Shown here piece after piece: positions 1 through 6,266 of a stretch of 8,850 bases of DNA. Positions within the stretch are counted from its first letter, which is position 1. Each line of letters begins with the position of its first letter. The translations under genes and the position numbers were made by a program. The DNA is from Planctomycetaceae bacterium (GTDB taxonomy: Bacteria > Planctomycetota > Planctomycetia > Pirellulales > PALSA-1355). The DNA lies in the NCBI GenBank assembly GCA_005773095.1, contig SXHT01000222.1:1-8850 (forward strand), written 5' to 3'. The notes under the pieces are model-generated. The model ran no database searches. It was not told where the DNA came from and saw only the letters and a list, made by a program, of their open reading frames with translations.

Positions 1-1
1 G

Positions 2-127
2 CCTTGCACACAAGACTGGACCATCGAAGCCTGGGTGCGCTAGACCGGCGAAGGCGGCCAGGACGGCGCGGGCACTTATGCCAATCTCTGCGGCACCGAA
101 GACGAAGGTTTCGGTCTCCCCGTCGGG
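2..127 (+). pseudogene. 5' part of LamG protein gene, cut by in-frame TAG
   Basis: Frame 2 from base 2 reads DWTIEAWVR, then a TAG at 41-43, then continues in the same frame through TGEGGQDGAG into the long open frame that follows. The residues before the stop match the start of the second LamG domain of the same protein (EWTVEAWVR near base 1360), and those after it include an LCGT segment matching ICGT of the second copy. The homology therefore runs across the stop. The TAG lines up with the second Arg of WVRR in the second copy. A single C-to-T change from CAG would explain it. The real start lies left of the window. Whether this is a true nonsense mutation or a sequence error cannot be told from one read. 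Confidence 0.7.
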
Positions 128-2164
128 GTGCGTGGCGGCTGGAACTTCTCGCTGAACAGTGGACCGAAGCAAGGCCCGCTGAAAAACGGCATTGCCCCGT
201 CCGCACGCTTCATGGGCTCACCGCGGGGCAAGGATCCCAATCACGACACCAGTAGCCTGTTGTTGGCCGAGTTCGGGAACTTCACCGGCGCGGAGCCCGC
301 CCTGATCATTGACAATCAATGGCATCACGTGGCCTGGCAGTTCCGCTATCGGGACCAAACGCATTTTTTCTTTCTCGACGGCAAACTGATCCGCAAGGTC
401 CAGCTTCCCCTGCCCGGAGACCAGCAAGGCAAGGTCGTCAACGACGCCGAGAACGTCGGTGTGCCGTTTGTGGTCGGCGGTTTTTTCCACTCGCAGGATC
501 CGCCATTTTATCTCAATTTTGGAAACTTTGAAGGCGAGATCGATGAGATCCGTATCTCGAAGATCATGCGCTACCCGGCGGCCGAGCGGTTGTCCATCAT
601 TCGTGAGGAACTGCCCGTGGCGGGACTCCAGGTTCCCTACTCGGTGACGCTTGCGGCGGACGCCGCCCAGGGCGATGTGAAGTGGGAAACAGTGGAAGGA
701 CAACTTCCGACGGGATTGGAGCTGGACAGTGTTACCGGCACATTGCGTGGGAAAGCCACCGTCGCGGCTGAGAAACAGGCCTTTGTGATTCGCGCGACGG
801 ACAAAGGAAACCAGACAGACCAGCACAAGTTCGCTGTGAATGTCGAGCAAGGGCGGATCATTACGGAATCCCTGCCGCCAGCCTTTCCGGGATCCGAATA
901 CCGGACCACGATAAGGACAGAGCACATGGCTCAGCCTGTGCGGTGGACAGTCCTCACCGGTCGGTTGCCCGAGGGCGTTCAACTCGACAGTCGCACGGGC
1001 GAACTGCGAGGCACGCCAGCCGATACTGGCAAAGCCACGATCCGCGTCGAGGCGGCCGGCGCCAACGGTCTGAAGGATGAGAGAGAACTGACGCTCAAGG
1101 TACTGCCTGACGCCCTTCGCGTGATCGGACCCGACAAGCATACAGTAGTGCTATATGATTGGCAGGGACTGAATGGCCGAATGATCCCCGACGTGATGGG
1201 AGACCAGGAGCTGGCCCTGACCTGGACGAACATGGGCGGCGACAGGCGATTTTCCTGGCCCGGCCGCGAGGGGCGATTCCCGCAGGATACGGGGCATGGT
1301 GAGCACGGCTGGGCGACTCCCGTGAAAGGCAACCCCAAGCTCGACCTGAAAACGTGCGACAAGGAGTGGACGGTAGAAGCGTGGGTTCGACGTGGCGGGC
1401 CGATCGAAGCTTTTGGTGACAAAGAGGGGCCAACCAACCAGCCTTTCCATTTCGGGCACATTTGCGGTACCTATGACAGAACCGAGCGTGGCGTTTGGGA
1501 GCTGTACCTCTCCGACATCAATTCCACCGACGGAAGCATGGCCCCCGGGGTCCATTTTCTCGGCGCGCAACCTGACCAGGCATTGATGGATCTGCACCCG
1601 TGGCATCGCCCCAAAGGTATTGTGGGCGATCCGGCCGACGCAGGCATCAAGGACACCGAGTGGCATCACGTGGCCTGGCAATACAGCGATGCTGAGGACT
1701 TGCATCAATTGTTTCTTGACGGTGAACTTGTCTGGCAGATGAACAACCCGGACGGGCGGAAACTGGTGAACAACCGGCAGCACGAGGCCCAATTCAGTGT
1801 CATCACGCGTCTGAACGGCTACGCCAGGTACGGAGGCGGCTTCAACTACTGTGGCTTCGGCAACTTTTTTGGCCAGATCGGCGAGATCCGCATCTCGAAC
1901 GTCCGGCGATATTGTTTACAGTTCCTGTCGGGATCACTCCAGTTTCATCCAAACCACATAGCCAACCGCTGCGAGGGGTTCAAGAACATTCGCTTGACTG
2001 GCGACGAGCTGACTCTGGAGGTGAAACAACCGACAACGGGGTTGCTCGTGTTGACGGGAGATCAATTCCTAGACGTTGGCGCCGTCAGCAACGGTACCGC
2101 TAAGATCCGGCGCGATTGGGACAAGACACTCAAGTCCTACTACTCGGCTTCGCAAGCCAATTGA
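128..2164 (+). CDS. LamG / putative-Ig domain surface-type protein (N-terminus missing)
   Basis: This is a large, probably extracytoplasmic protein; enzymatic activity is not evident. Base 128 is only the first GTG after the in-frame TAG at 41-43, so the listed start is not biological. Domain order in residues from 128: rest of a first LamG/concanavalin-like jellyroll to about 150 (WHHVAWQ at 65-71, FFLDGKLI at 81-88, EIRIS at 140-144). Two He_PIG-type putative Ig domains follow at about 165-240 and 250-327, each with the LPxGxxLDSxTGxLxG signature. A second complete LamG spans about 335-595 (WTVEAWVR, WHHVAWQ, LFLDGELVW, EIRISNVRRY). The two LamG copies share an exact 20-nt DNA match, TGGCATCACGTGGCCTGGCA, at 320-339 and 1661-1680. 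LamG folds commonly bind glycans or proteins, so adhesion or polysaccharide binding is an inference. The last 85 residues, after RRY, match no repeat of the protein and I do not recognise them. No signal peptide is visible because the N-terminus is off the window. Confidence 0.8.
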   Translation: MRGGWNFSLNSGPKQGPLKNGIAPSARFMGSPRGKDPNHDTSSLLLAEFGNFTGAEPALIIDNQWHHVAWQFRYRDQTHFFFLDGKLIRKVQLPLPGDQQGKVVNDAENVGVPFVVGGFFHSQDPPFYLNFGNFEGEIDEIRISKIMRYPAAERLSIIREELPVAGLQVPYSVTLAADAAQGDVKWETVEGQLPTGLELDSVTGTLRGKATVAAEKQAFVIRATDKGNQTDQHKFAVNVEQGRIITESLPPAFPGSEYRTTIRTEHMAQPVRWTVLTGRLPEGVQLDSRTGELRGTPADTGKATIRVEAAGANGLKDERELTLKVLPDALRVIGPDKHTVVLYDWQGLNGRMIPDVMGDQELALTWTNMGGDRRFSWPGREGRFPQDTGHGEHGWATPVKGNPKLDLKTCDKEWTVEAWVRRGGPIEAFGDKEGPTNQPFHFGHICGTYDRTERGVWELYLSDINSTDGSMAPGVHFLGAQPDQALMDLHPWHRPKGIVGDPADAGIKDTEWHHVAWQYSDAEDLHQLFLDGELVWQMNNPDGRKLVNNRQHEAQFSVITRLNGYARYGGGFNYCGFGNFFGQIGEIRISNVRRYCLQFLSGSLQFHPNHIANRCEGFKNIRLTGDELTLEVKQPTTGLLVLTGDQFLDVGAVSNGTAKIRRDWDKTLKSYYSASQAN

Positions 2165-2687
2165 CCGACTCCTTGCGATTTACGAGAATGCAGCAGCCAG
2201 GCTCCGCCGTGTACGCGTACATACCGGTCATTCGTTCAGCCACAGCTCGCAAGTGTGGTTGAAGATCGGTGACTGGCTCTAATGGTCGAACCAAAAAACT
2301 AAAGCGTGGGTCGCAAGTCAGCCGCGTCTTCATGTATTCCATCTCCCCAAGTGCTCACCCTGGATAGATGGTCGAATTCCATCTTCGTGCCGTTCGTGAA
2401 ACGTAATACTCGGGGCCATTTCAGGCGTCACCACAATCTATTTTGAGAAGATTGCCGCACGCTTGTCGCGCAAAATATCCCGGTTGGGGAGCGTAGTAAT
2501 CGGACGGCTCGTCCCAGCACCCCGAGGTCGCGAGCGCCCGCGCAATGAGTCCGATCACCTTGCCGTAACAAATCATGGTGCGTCGCACGTATCCCAAGGT
2601 ACCCCTGCGGCATGTCGCCTTACAAAGTTCGGTTGGCAGGAAGCGGACACATCGTAAAAGCGCCCCCTGCGATCGACGCAGGGGGCG
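2165..2687. other. Gene-free stretch, no recognisable content
   Basis: About 520 nt without a convincing gene. Short open frames exist on both strands, but none shows a family motif, a ribosome binding site or agreement with neighbouring codon use. A perfect 12-bp palindrome, TGTACGCGTACA, lies at 2210-2221. An imperfect hairpin, AGATGG with CCATCT around TCGAATT, lies near 2365. No insertion-sequence transposase or clear terminal repeat is present. It may be the scar of a deletion that also removed the front of the following DUF932-like gene, but nothing of that missing part was found here. Confidence 0.5.
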
Positions 2688-2738
2688 GTGCCTGCTCAGG
2701 CACATTCCCAGGTGGCGACTCGACAGCAAGTCGCTTGC
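2661..2738. repeat. Cluster of three hairpins at the DUF932 truncation point
   Basis: Three inverted repeats follow each other closely. The first is a perfect 10-bp stem, CGCCCCCTGC (2661-2670) with GCAGGGGGCG (2678-2687), loop 7 nt. The second is a perfect 7-bp stem, GTGCCTG (2688-2694) with CAGGCAC (2697-2703). The third is a 6-bp stem, GCGACT (2715-2720) with AGTCGC (2729-2734), overlapped by GCAAG-TCG-CTTGC (2726-2738). No T-run follows on plus. On minus the first stem is followed by CTTTTAC, so a weak minus-strand terminator is possible. The cluster coincides with the point where DUF932-like homology begins, suggesting a recombination or insertion junction. Confidence 0.55.
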
Positions 2739-3158
2739 ACCACGTTCTGGTTTCAAGCCGTGTGCCAAAACCATATCGTTTGGGACGCGACTGAAGTCGT
2801 CGAGATTACTCGCAAGCACACTGCCGGCGTGCACGATGCACTCCGTGACGTGCGACGTGCGATCGAGTCGCTTGTGACCAAGCGTGACGAACGCCGTGAT
2901 CGTTTCGCACGGGTGATGAAGAAGGCCATGATCGAATCACTCGGCACCGACGCCGAGGAGGTCGAAAAAGTCCTCCAGCAGAAAGGCATCCATCGCCAAC
3001 TGGCGAAGGAAGCCCTGCAAATCGCCCGCGAACAAGGCCGCTTCACGATCTTCGCCCTGGTCGATGCCCTCACCCGCATCGCTCAAAAGCGCGTCAATGC
3101 CGGCGAACGATTGGAAGCCGACCAGCAGGCCGCGAGCCTGTTGGCACTGGCCGCGTAA
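2688..3158 (+). CDS. C-terminal fragment of a DUF932-like (phage/plasmid-type) protein
   Basis: The frame resembles, from memory, the C-terminal part of DUF932 / TIGR03299 phage- and plasmid-related proteins. Residues about 18-50 contain FQAVCQNHIVWDATEV and then RKHTAGVHDAL. The middle is a charged helical stretch (RRAIESLVTKRDERRD). The end, REQGRFTIFALVDALTRIA through a LLALAA tail, is typical of planctomycete members. The family usually runs to roughly 300 or more residues and this frame has 156, so the front half is absent. The first 15-18 residues come from the hairpin cluster and look non-native. The only start is a GTG at 2688 inside a hairpin, with no convincing Shine-Dalgarno sequence. 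The 3' end, including a strong terminator 11 nt past the stop, is intact. I read it as a 5'-deleted remnant that is probably not functional. The family's molecular role is unknown to me. Family assignment should be confirmed by profile search. Confidence 0.6.
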   Translation: MPAQAHSQVATRQQVACTTFWFQAVCQNHIVWDATEVVEITRKHTAGVHDALRDVRRAIESLVTKRDERRDRFARVMKKAMIESLGTDAEEVEKVLQQKGIHRQLAKEALQIAREQGRFTIFALVDALTRIAQKRVNAGERLEADQQAASLLALAA

Positions 3159-3168
3159 GAACGACTTT

Positions 3169-3200
3169 AACCCTCAGATCTCACAGTCTGAGGGTTTTTC
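3169..3200 (+). terminator. Rho-independent terminator after the DUF932 remnant
   Basis: Perfect 10-bp stem AACCCTCAGA (3169-3178) and TCTGAGGGTT (3187-3196) with an 8-nt loop, followed by a T-run to 3199. It begins 11 nt after the TAA of the upstream frame and separates it from the toxin-antitoxin pair. Confidence 0.85.
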
Positions 3201-3228
3201 AGGGACTTCGGATTGCCGCATGTTTGGA

Positions 3229-3258
3229 TTGCCCTTGGGATGAAAAGTGGCGTAAACT
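3229..3258 (+). promoter_or_regulatory. Candidate sigma70-like promoter of the toxin-antitoxin pair
   Basis: TTGCCC (3229-3234) and TAAACT (3253-3258) are 18 nt apart, just after the terminator and just before the antitoxin ATG at 3265. Transcription would start about at the ATG. No Shine-Dalgarno sequence precedes that ATG, so a leaderless message is possible. This rests on motif match only. Confidence 0.35.
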
Positions 3259-3264
3259 ACCTGT

Positions 3265-3537
3265 ATGGAGAGCATTGTCCGCGACGTCCGGGATATTGAC
3301 GCAGGCGACCGCCATGCCATCGAGCATGTCGTTGGCCGACAGCTCCGTGACAACCAACGATTGATTATCCAACTCGCAGAGATCGAGATTCCGCTGTCGG
3401 AACCTTCCACGAAAGCGCACTCAACTCCAACATTGCCCGATTGGTGCAATGTGTACGAGGGACTCTCCGATCAAGAGATTGCCGAAATTGAAGCGATCGC
3501 TCTCAACCGCGCGAACTTGACGCGGCAATTCGATTGA
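3265..3537 (+). CDS. Putative antitoxin of a PIN-toxin (VapBC-like) module
   Basis: A 90-residue acidic protein directly upstream of a PIN-domain gene, which is the usual VapB-VapC order. The N-terminal half (residues 1-50) is a charged segment with IEHVVGRQLRDNQ and IIQLAEIEI. The C-terminal part has a short tail, WCNVYEGLSDQEIAEIEAI, of the kind seen in small planctomycete antitoxins, where it would wrap the toxin. I cannot see a clear ribbon-helix-helix or AbrB DNA-binding motif, so the assignment rests mostly on context. The role would be to neutralise the downstream RNase and probably autoregulate the pair. The ATG at 3265 has no obvious ribosome binding site, but a promoter-like sequence lies immediately upstream. 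Its stop (3535-3537) is 16 nt before the likely first codon of the toxin. Confidence 0.65.
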   Translation: MESIVRDVRDIDAGDRHAIEHVVGRQLRDNQRLIIQLAEIEIPLSEPSTKAHSTPTLPDWCNVYEGLSDQEIAEIEAIALNRANLTRQFD

Positions 3538-3553
3538 CCGCAGGGATGCCGCC

Positions 3554-3952
3554 CTGCTCGATACAGATACGGTCAATGAAGTGCTCAAGCGCCGAAACGT
3601 TAACGTCGTTCAGCACGCCGCGACATACCTTTCCATTCATCCGCAGTTCAGTATTTCAGCGATTACGCGTTACGAGTTATTGCGTGGGCTGAAAGAAAAG
3701 CAAGCCCTCAAACAACTGGCGAATTTCGAGACGTTCTGCCAGCATTCTTCGTTGGTGGTTCCCACACTTGCGATTGTGGACCGCGCAGCCGACCTGTGGG
3801 TCGATGCTCGCCGAGGTGGTCACCCAGGTCGCGACACAGATTTACTCATCGCGGCCACCGCCTTGGAATTGCAGCGCGTGCTGGTTACTGGCAATACGCG
3901 GCACTTCTCGTGGATTCCCGGATTGCGCGTCGAAGACTGGCGGCAGCCTTGA
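3554..3952 (+). CDS. PIN-domain ribonuclease toxin (VapC-like) with anomalous start
   Basis: PIN-domain RNase, the toxin partner of the preceding antitoxin; such proteins cleave tRNA or other RNA with Mg ions held by conserved acidic residues. Counting from the CTG at 3554, the expected residues are all visible: LLDTDT with D3/D5, E41 in ITRYELLRGL, D94/D96 in GRDTDLLIAATAL, and TGNTRHF near 112-118. Length of about 132 fits the family. The start is odd. After an in-frame TGA at 3518 there is no ATG, GTG or TTG until GTG 3581, which would drop the first catalytic aspartates. Options are CTG 3554 (AGGGA lies 7 nt upstream), ATT 3533 overlapping the antitoxin stop, or an ATG at 3546 that is one frame off. 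The last implies a one-base loss in CCGCCC. The gene may be frameshifted and inactive, or use a rare start. The family call is firm and the start is not. Confidence 0.75.
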   Translation: MLDTDTVNEVLKRRNVNVVQHAATYLSIHPQFSISAITRYELLRGLKEKQALKQLANFETFCQHSSLVVPTLAIVDRAADLWVDARRGGHPGRDTDLLIAATALELQRVLVTGNTRHFSWIPGLRVEDWRQP

Positions 3953-3961
3953 CTGGCGACC

Positions 3962-3982
3962 GCGCAACTTGCCCAGTTGCGC
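3962..3982. terminator. Hairpin between convergent genes, possible bidirectional terminator
   Basis: Perfect 8-bp stem GCGCAACT (3962-3969) and AGTTGCGC (3975-3982), loop TGCCC, 10 nt after the toxin stop and about 80 nt beyond the end of the minus-strand oxidoreductase. A second, bulged hairpin (CTTCGTGA with TCACGCGAAG, about 3991-4022) is followed by TTTCCTC on plus. Neither has a real T-run, so terminator function is only suggested by position. Confidence 0.35.
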
Positions 3983-4061
3983 ACGTTGAAATACTCGCAG
4001 CTTCGTGATCGATTCACGCGAAGTTTCCTCATCTCCGTCCGGCCGCGAGCGATCGTCGCCA

Positions 4062-5378
4062 TCAGCTCGGAAGTTCCCAGCCGCGACGGTATTCCTTCGA
4101 CAGCCATTTTTCTGCGTCGGGGTGGTTGGTGATCCTGAATGCCGCGGCGTCCCATGCCAGCGGCTTGCCGCTGCGGTAGGCCACGTCGCCCAGCAGCACC
4201 GCTTCGGTCAGTGGCCCTGCGTAACCAAAATTGCACAGCGCCGGGGCGCCCCCCTTGCACGCGGCGATCCATTCGTTGTGGTGGCCGATCGAATTGGGAA
4301 TCGTCGGCGCCGGCGGCTGGTAGCCCACGAAATCACTTTCGGGATATAACTTCCACGAACCGTAATCGGCCCGTAGCAGGCCTTTCTCGCCGACAAAGAT
4401 GTTGCCGCCGCCTTCGGTGGGTATATCCAGAATTTTTGCCGGGATGCGATCGCCGTCGTACCAGGTGAGCGTGGTCGCCGGTTGCTCGCCGTCGGCCGCG
4501 TATTGATACGTCACTTTCAGGCCGCTGGGGCAGCCTTCGGGATCGACGGGCGGACCTTCGGCCGCGATTGACCTCGGATGGCGCAGCTTGAGTGCCCAGA
4601 ACGGAAGATCCATGTGGTGGCAGGCCATGTCGGCCAGGTTGCCGCCTCCGAAGGCCCAGTATTTGCGCCAATTGCTGGGATGGTAGGCCGGGCTGTAGGG
4701 CCGCTCGGCCGCCGGACCCAGATACAAATCCCAGTGCAGGTAGTCAGGCACGGCGGGAGTCTCCGTGGGACGCCCCACGGCGGACCATGCGCGGCCGGCC
4801 CAGGTGTGGACCTCCTTCACTTTGCCTATCACCCCGGATTGAAGGATTTCAACGACCCGGCGGTAATTGGGCTCGGCATGAATTTGCGTGCCCATTTGCG
4901 TGGCGACCTTCATCTCGGCGGCGGCCTTGGCCACCTGCCGAGCTTCGTGCACGGTGTGCGTCAACGGTTTCTCGCAATATACGTGCTTGCCCAGCTTGAT
5001 CGCGGCCAACGTGGCGGGGGCGTGAATATGATCCGGCGTGGCGACCATCACCGCATCGATATCCGATTGCTCCAGCATCTTGCGGAAATCGTGGTACATC
5101 TTGGCCGCCGGGAAATCCTGGGCGGCCTGACCCAGAGATCGTTCGTCCACGTCGGTGAAGGCAACGAGGTTTTGACTTGCGAGCCCGCCAATGCTGAACC
5201 GCGCCTGATTGGCCGTGCCCACGCAAGCGATGTTCAGTTTCTCATGGGGGGACTTTGACTCGGCCAACGATCGGCTCGACCAGACGCCAAAACCAACTGC
5301 CAGGGAACCGGCGGCGGAAGTTTTGAGAAACCGGCGACGATCCTGCAAACGACGGATTGCGGCACTGCGAGTCATCAT
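4062..5378 (-). CDS. Tat-exported Gfo/Idh/MocA-family NAD(P)-dependent oxidoreductase
   Basis: Secreted member of the glucose-fructose oxidoreductase / inositol dehydrogenase family, which oxidises or reduces sugars and sugar-like polyols with a tightly held NAD(P). Residues 1-40 form a Tat signal with the twin-arginine motif DRRRFLK at 13-19 and a hydrophobic stretch ending near SLAES. The Rossmann fold starts at about 48 with NIACVGTANQA, a variant of GxGxxG. D76 in TDVDE ends beta-strand 2. EKPLTH at 136-141 has the family's catalytic-site lysine. GGGNLADMACHHMD at 244-257 is the C-terminal domain signature. The C-terminal region with LTEAVLLGDVAYRSGK is typical of the large planctomycete paralog group. 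The start ATG at 5378 (or 5375) follows AGGAG; a TTG eight codons upstream has no such site. The exact substrate cannot be told. The gene is divergent from rsmG and looks monocistronic. Confidence 0.9.
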   Translation of the reverse strand: MMTRSAAIRRLQDRRRFLKTSAAGSLAVGFGVWSSRSLAESKSPHEKLNIACVGTANQARFSIGGLASQNLVAFTDVDERSLGQAAQDFPAAKMYHDFRKMLEQSDIDAVMVATPDHIHAPATLAAIKLGKHVYCEKPLTHTVHEARQVAKAAAEMKVATQMGTQIHAEPNYRRVVEILQSGVIGKVKEVHTWAGRAWSAVGRPTETPAVPDYLHWDLYLGPAAERPYSPAYHPSNWRKYWAFGGGNLADMACHHMDLPFWALKLRHPRSIAAEGPPVDPEGCPSGLKVTYQYAADGEQPATTLTWYDGDRIPAKILDIPTEGGGNIFVGEKGLLRADYGSWKLYPESDFVGYQPPAPTIPNSIGHHNEWIAACKGGAPALCNFGYAGPLTEAVLLGDVAYRSGKPLAWDAAAFRITNHPDAEKWLSKEYRRGWELPS

Positions 5379-5382
5379 GAAA

Positions 5383-5387
5383 CTCCT
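5383..5387 (-). promoter_or_regulatory. Ribosome binding site of the oxidoreductase
   Basis: AGGAG on minus lies 4 nt before ATG 5378 and 7 nt before ATG 5375. It rules out the longer TTG-initiated frame and leaves these two adjacent ATGs as the starts; 5375 has the better spacing. Confidence 0.7.
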
Positions 5388-5424
5388 GGAGAAGGTATCC
5401 AAAGGAACCGGCTCTCAGGCATTG

Positions 5425-5453
5425 AGTGTATGCCGCCAATTGGCGCTTTGCAA
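5425..5453 (-). promoter_or_regulatory. Sigma70-like promoter of the oxidoreductase
   Basis: On minus, TTGCAA (5453-5448) and TACACT (5430-5425) are separated by exactly 17 nt. The start site would fall about at 5418, giving a leader of about 40 nt. The spacer contains the palindrome at 5434-5445. Motif match only. Confidence 0.45.
5434..5445. promoter_or_regulatory. 12-bp palindrome in divergent promoter region, possible operator
   Basis: CGCCAATTGGCG is a perfect palindrome, placed between the predicted -35 and -10 of the oxidoreductase promoter and 28 nt upstream of the rsmG start. A dimeric regulator bound here could control the oxidoreductase, rsmG, or both. The regulator is unknown. 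Confidence 0.4.
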
Positions 5454-5463
5454 TGAATTCCCT

Positions 5464-5467
5464 AAGG
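5464..5467 (+). promoter_or_regulatory. Ribosome binding site of rsmG
   Basis: AAGG lies 6 nt before ATG 5474. The upstream candidates GTG 5426 and ATG 5453 have no such site, so 5474 is preferred. Confidence 0.5.
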
Positions 5468-5473
5468 TTAAGC

Positions 5474-6124
5474 ATGGCCGAAGATCACGATTTGCTCGCT
5501 GTCCTGGCTCGTCATGCCATCGAGCTACCCGAGGAACAGGTTGCATTGCTCGAAAAATACGCACGGCTGCTCTGGGATTGGAACGAAAAGATCAACCTCA
5601 CGCGGCATACGACCTACGAAAAATTCGTCGCCCGCGATTTGGTTGACAGCCTGTGGCTGGAAAAATTTCTCGACGCCGGAGAGCGCGTGCTCGACGTGGG
5701 CAGTGGCGGCGGCGTGCCGGGTATCATGCTGGCCATCGTCCGCCCCGATCTGGAACTCTCGCTGTGCGATTCAGTCGCCAAAAAAGCCCGCGTGGCGGAA
5801 GATATTGTTCACCAGCTCGAGTTGCCGATTCGCGTCCACCATTCGGCCGCGCAGGATCTGCTCAAGAGCAATCGCTACGACACGCTTGTGGCGCGCGCCG
5901 TGGCGCCGATTGCAAAGCTGCTGACGTGGTTCAATCCGCATTGGGATGCCTTCAATCAACTGCTCTTGACCAAGGGCCCCGCTTGGGTCGAGGAACGAGG
6001 GGAAGCGCGGCACAGGGGATTGCTGCACGAGCTGGCGATTCGCAAGCTGGCCACGTATCCCTTGCCGGGAACCGAGTCCCAGAGCGTCGTGCTGGCGATT
6101 GGGCCAAAAGAGCTGGCTGGCTAA
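5474..6124 (+). CDS. rsmG: 16S rRNA (guanine(527)-N7)-methyltransferase RsmG (GidB)
   Basis: Cytoplasmic methyltransferase that uses S-adenosylmethionine to methylate N7 of G527 in 16S rRNA of the small ribosomal subunit. The 216-residue length fits the family (about 205-240). Residues 25-60 hold the family's N-terminal signature, LLEKYARLLWDWNEKINLT followed by RDLVDSL. The SAM-binding glycine loop is VLDVGSGGGVPGIMLAI at 72-88, close to the usual DVGSGAGFPG. D99 in LCDSVAKKA and the ARAVAPIAKLL segment at 140-150 match the family, the latter containing the conserved Arg-Ala. The gene is often beside gidA or parA/parB. Here it is alone and divergent from an oxidoreductase. Start at 5474 was chosen over upstream GTG and ATG codons because of AAGG 6 nt before it and because homology begins after it. 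No sign of decay. Confidence 0.93.
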   Translation: MAEDHDLLAVLARHAIELPEEQVALLEKYARLLWDWNEKINLTRHTTYEKFVARDLVDSLWLEKFLDAGERVLDVGSGGGVPGIMLAIVRPDLELSLCDSVAKKARVAEDIVHQLELPIRVHHSAAQDLLKSNRYDTLVARAVAPIAKLLTWFNPHWDAFNQLLLTKGPAWVEERGEARHRGLLHELAIRKLATYPLPGTESQSVVLAIGPKELAG

Positions 6125-6156
6125 GGGGGTCGGGAGGGTGGCTTGATCCGTGTGTG

Positions 6157-6168
6157 GCGTCATGACGC
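6157..6168. promoter_or_regulatory. Perfect palindrome between rsmG and sat
   Basis: GCGTCATGACGC is self-complementary and lies 33 nt past the rsmG stop, about 100 nt before the predicted sat promoter. It has no T-run, so a protein-binding site is more likely than a terminator. Function unknown. Confidence 0.3.
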
Positions 6169-6266
6169 ACCGGTGAAGCCGTACCTTGGGACCTCTTCTC
6201 GATGCAACGAACACCACGGTTTTTGCGAGTCCCGGAGAGATCCGCCTGCGTGCGGCGAGTAACACC

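Noticed and set aside
218..1141. Long open frame of 307 codons on the minus strand opposite the LamG gene
   Set aside because: It is antisense to a frame with clear LamG and Ig motifs, shows no family motif, and such frames are common opposite GC-rich genes.
2421..2834. Minus-strand open frame of 137 codons across the gene-free stretch, containing CYGKVIGLIARALATSGCWD
   Set aside because: The end looks somewhat protein-like, but it has no recognised family or ribosome binding site, and its front is antisense to the better supported DUF932-like fragment and hairpins.
4578..5258. Plus-strand open frame of 226 codons inside the oxidoreductase
   Set aside because: It is the antisense shadow of the Gfo/Idh/MocA gene, whose motifs are all on minus.
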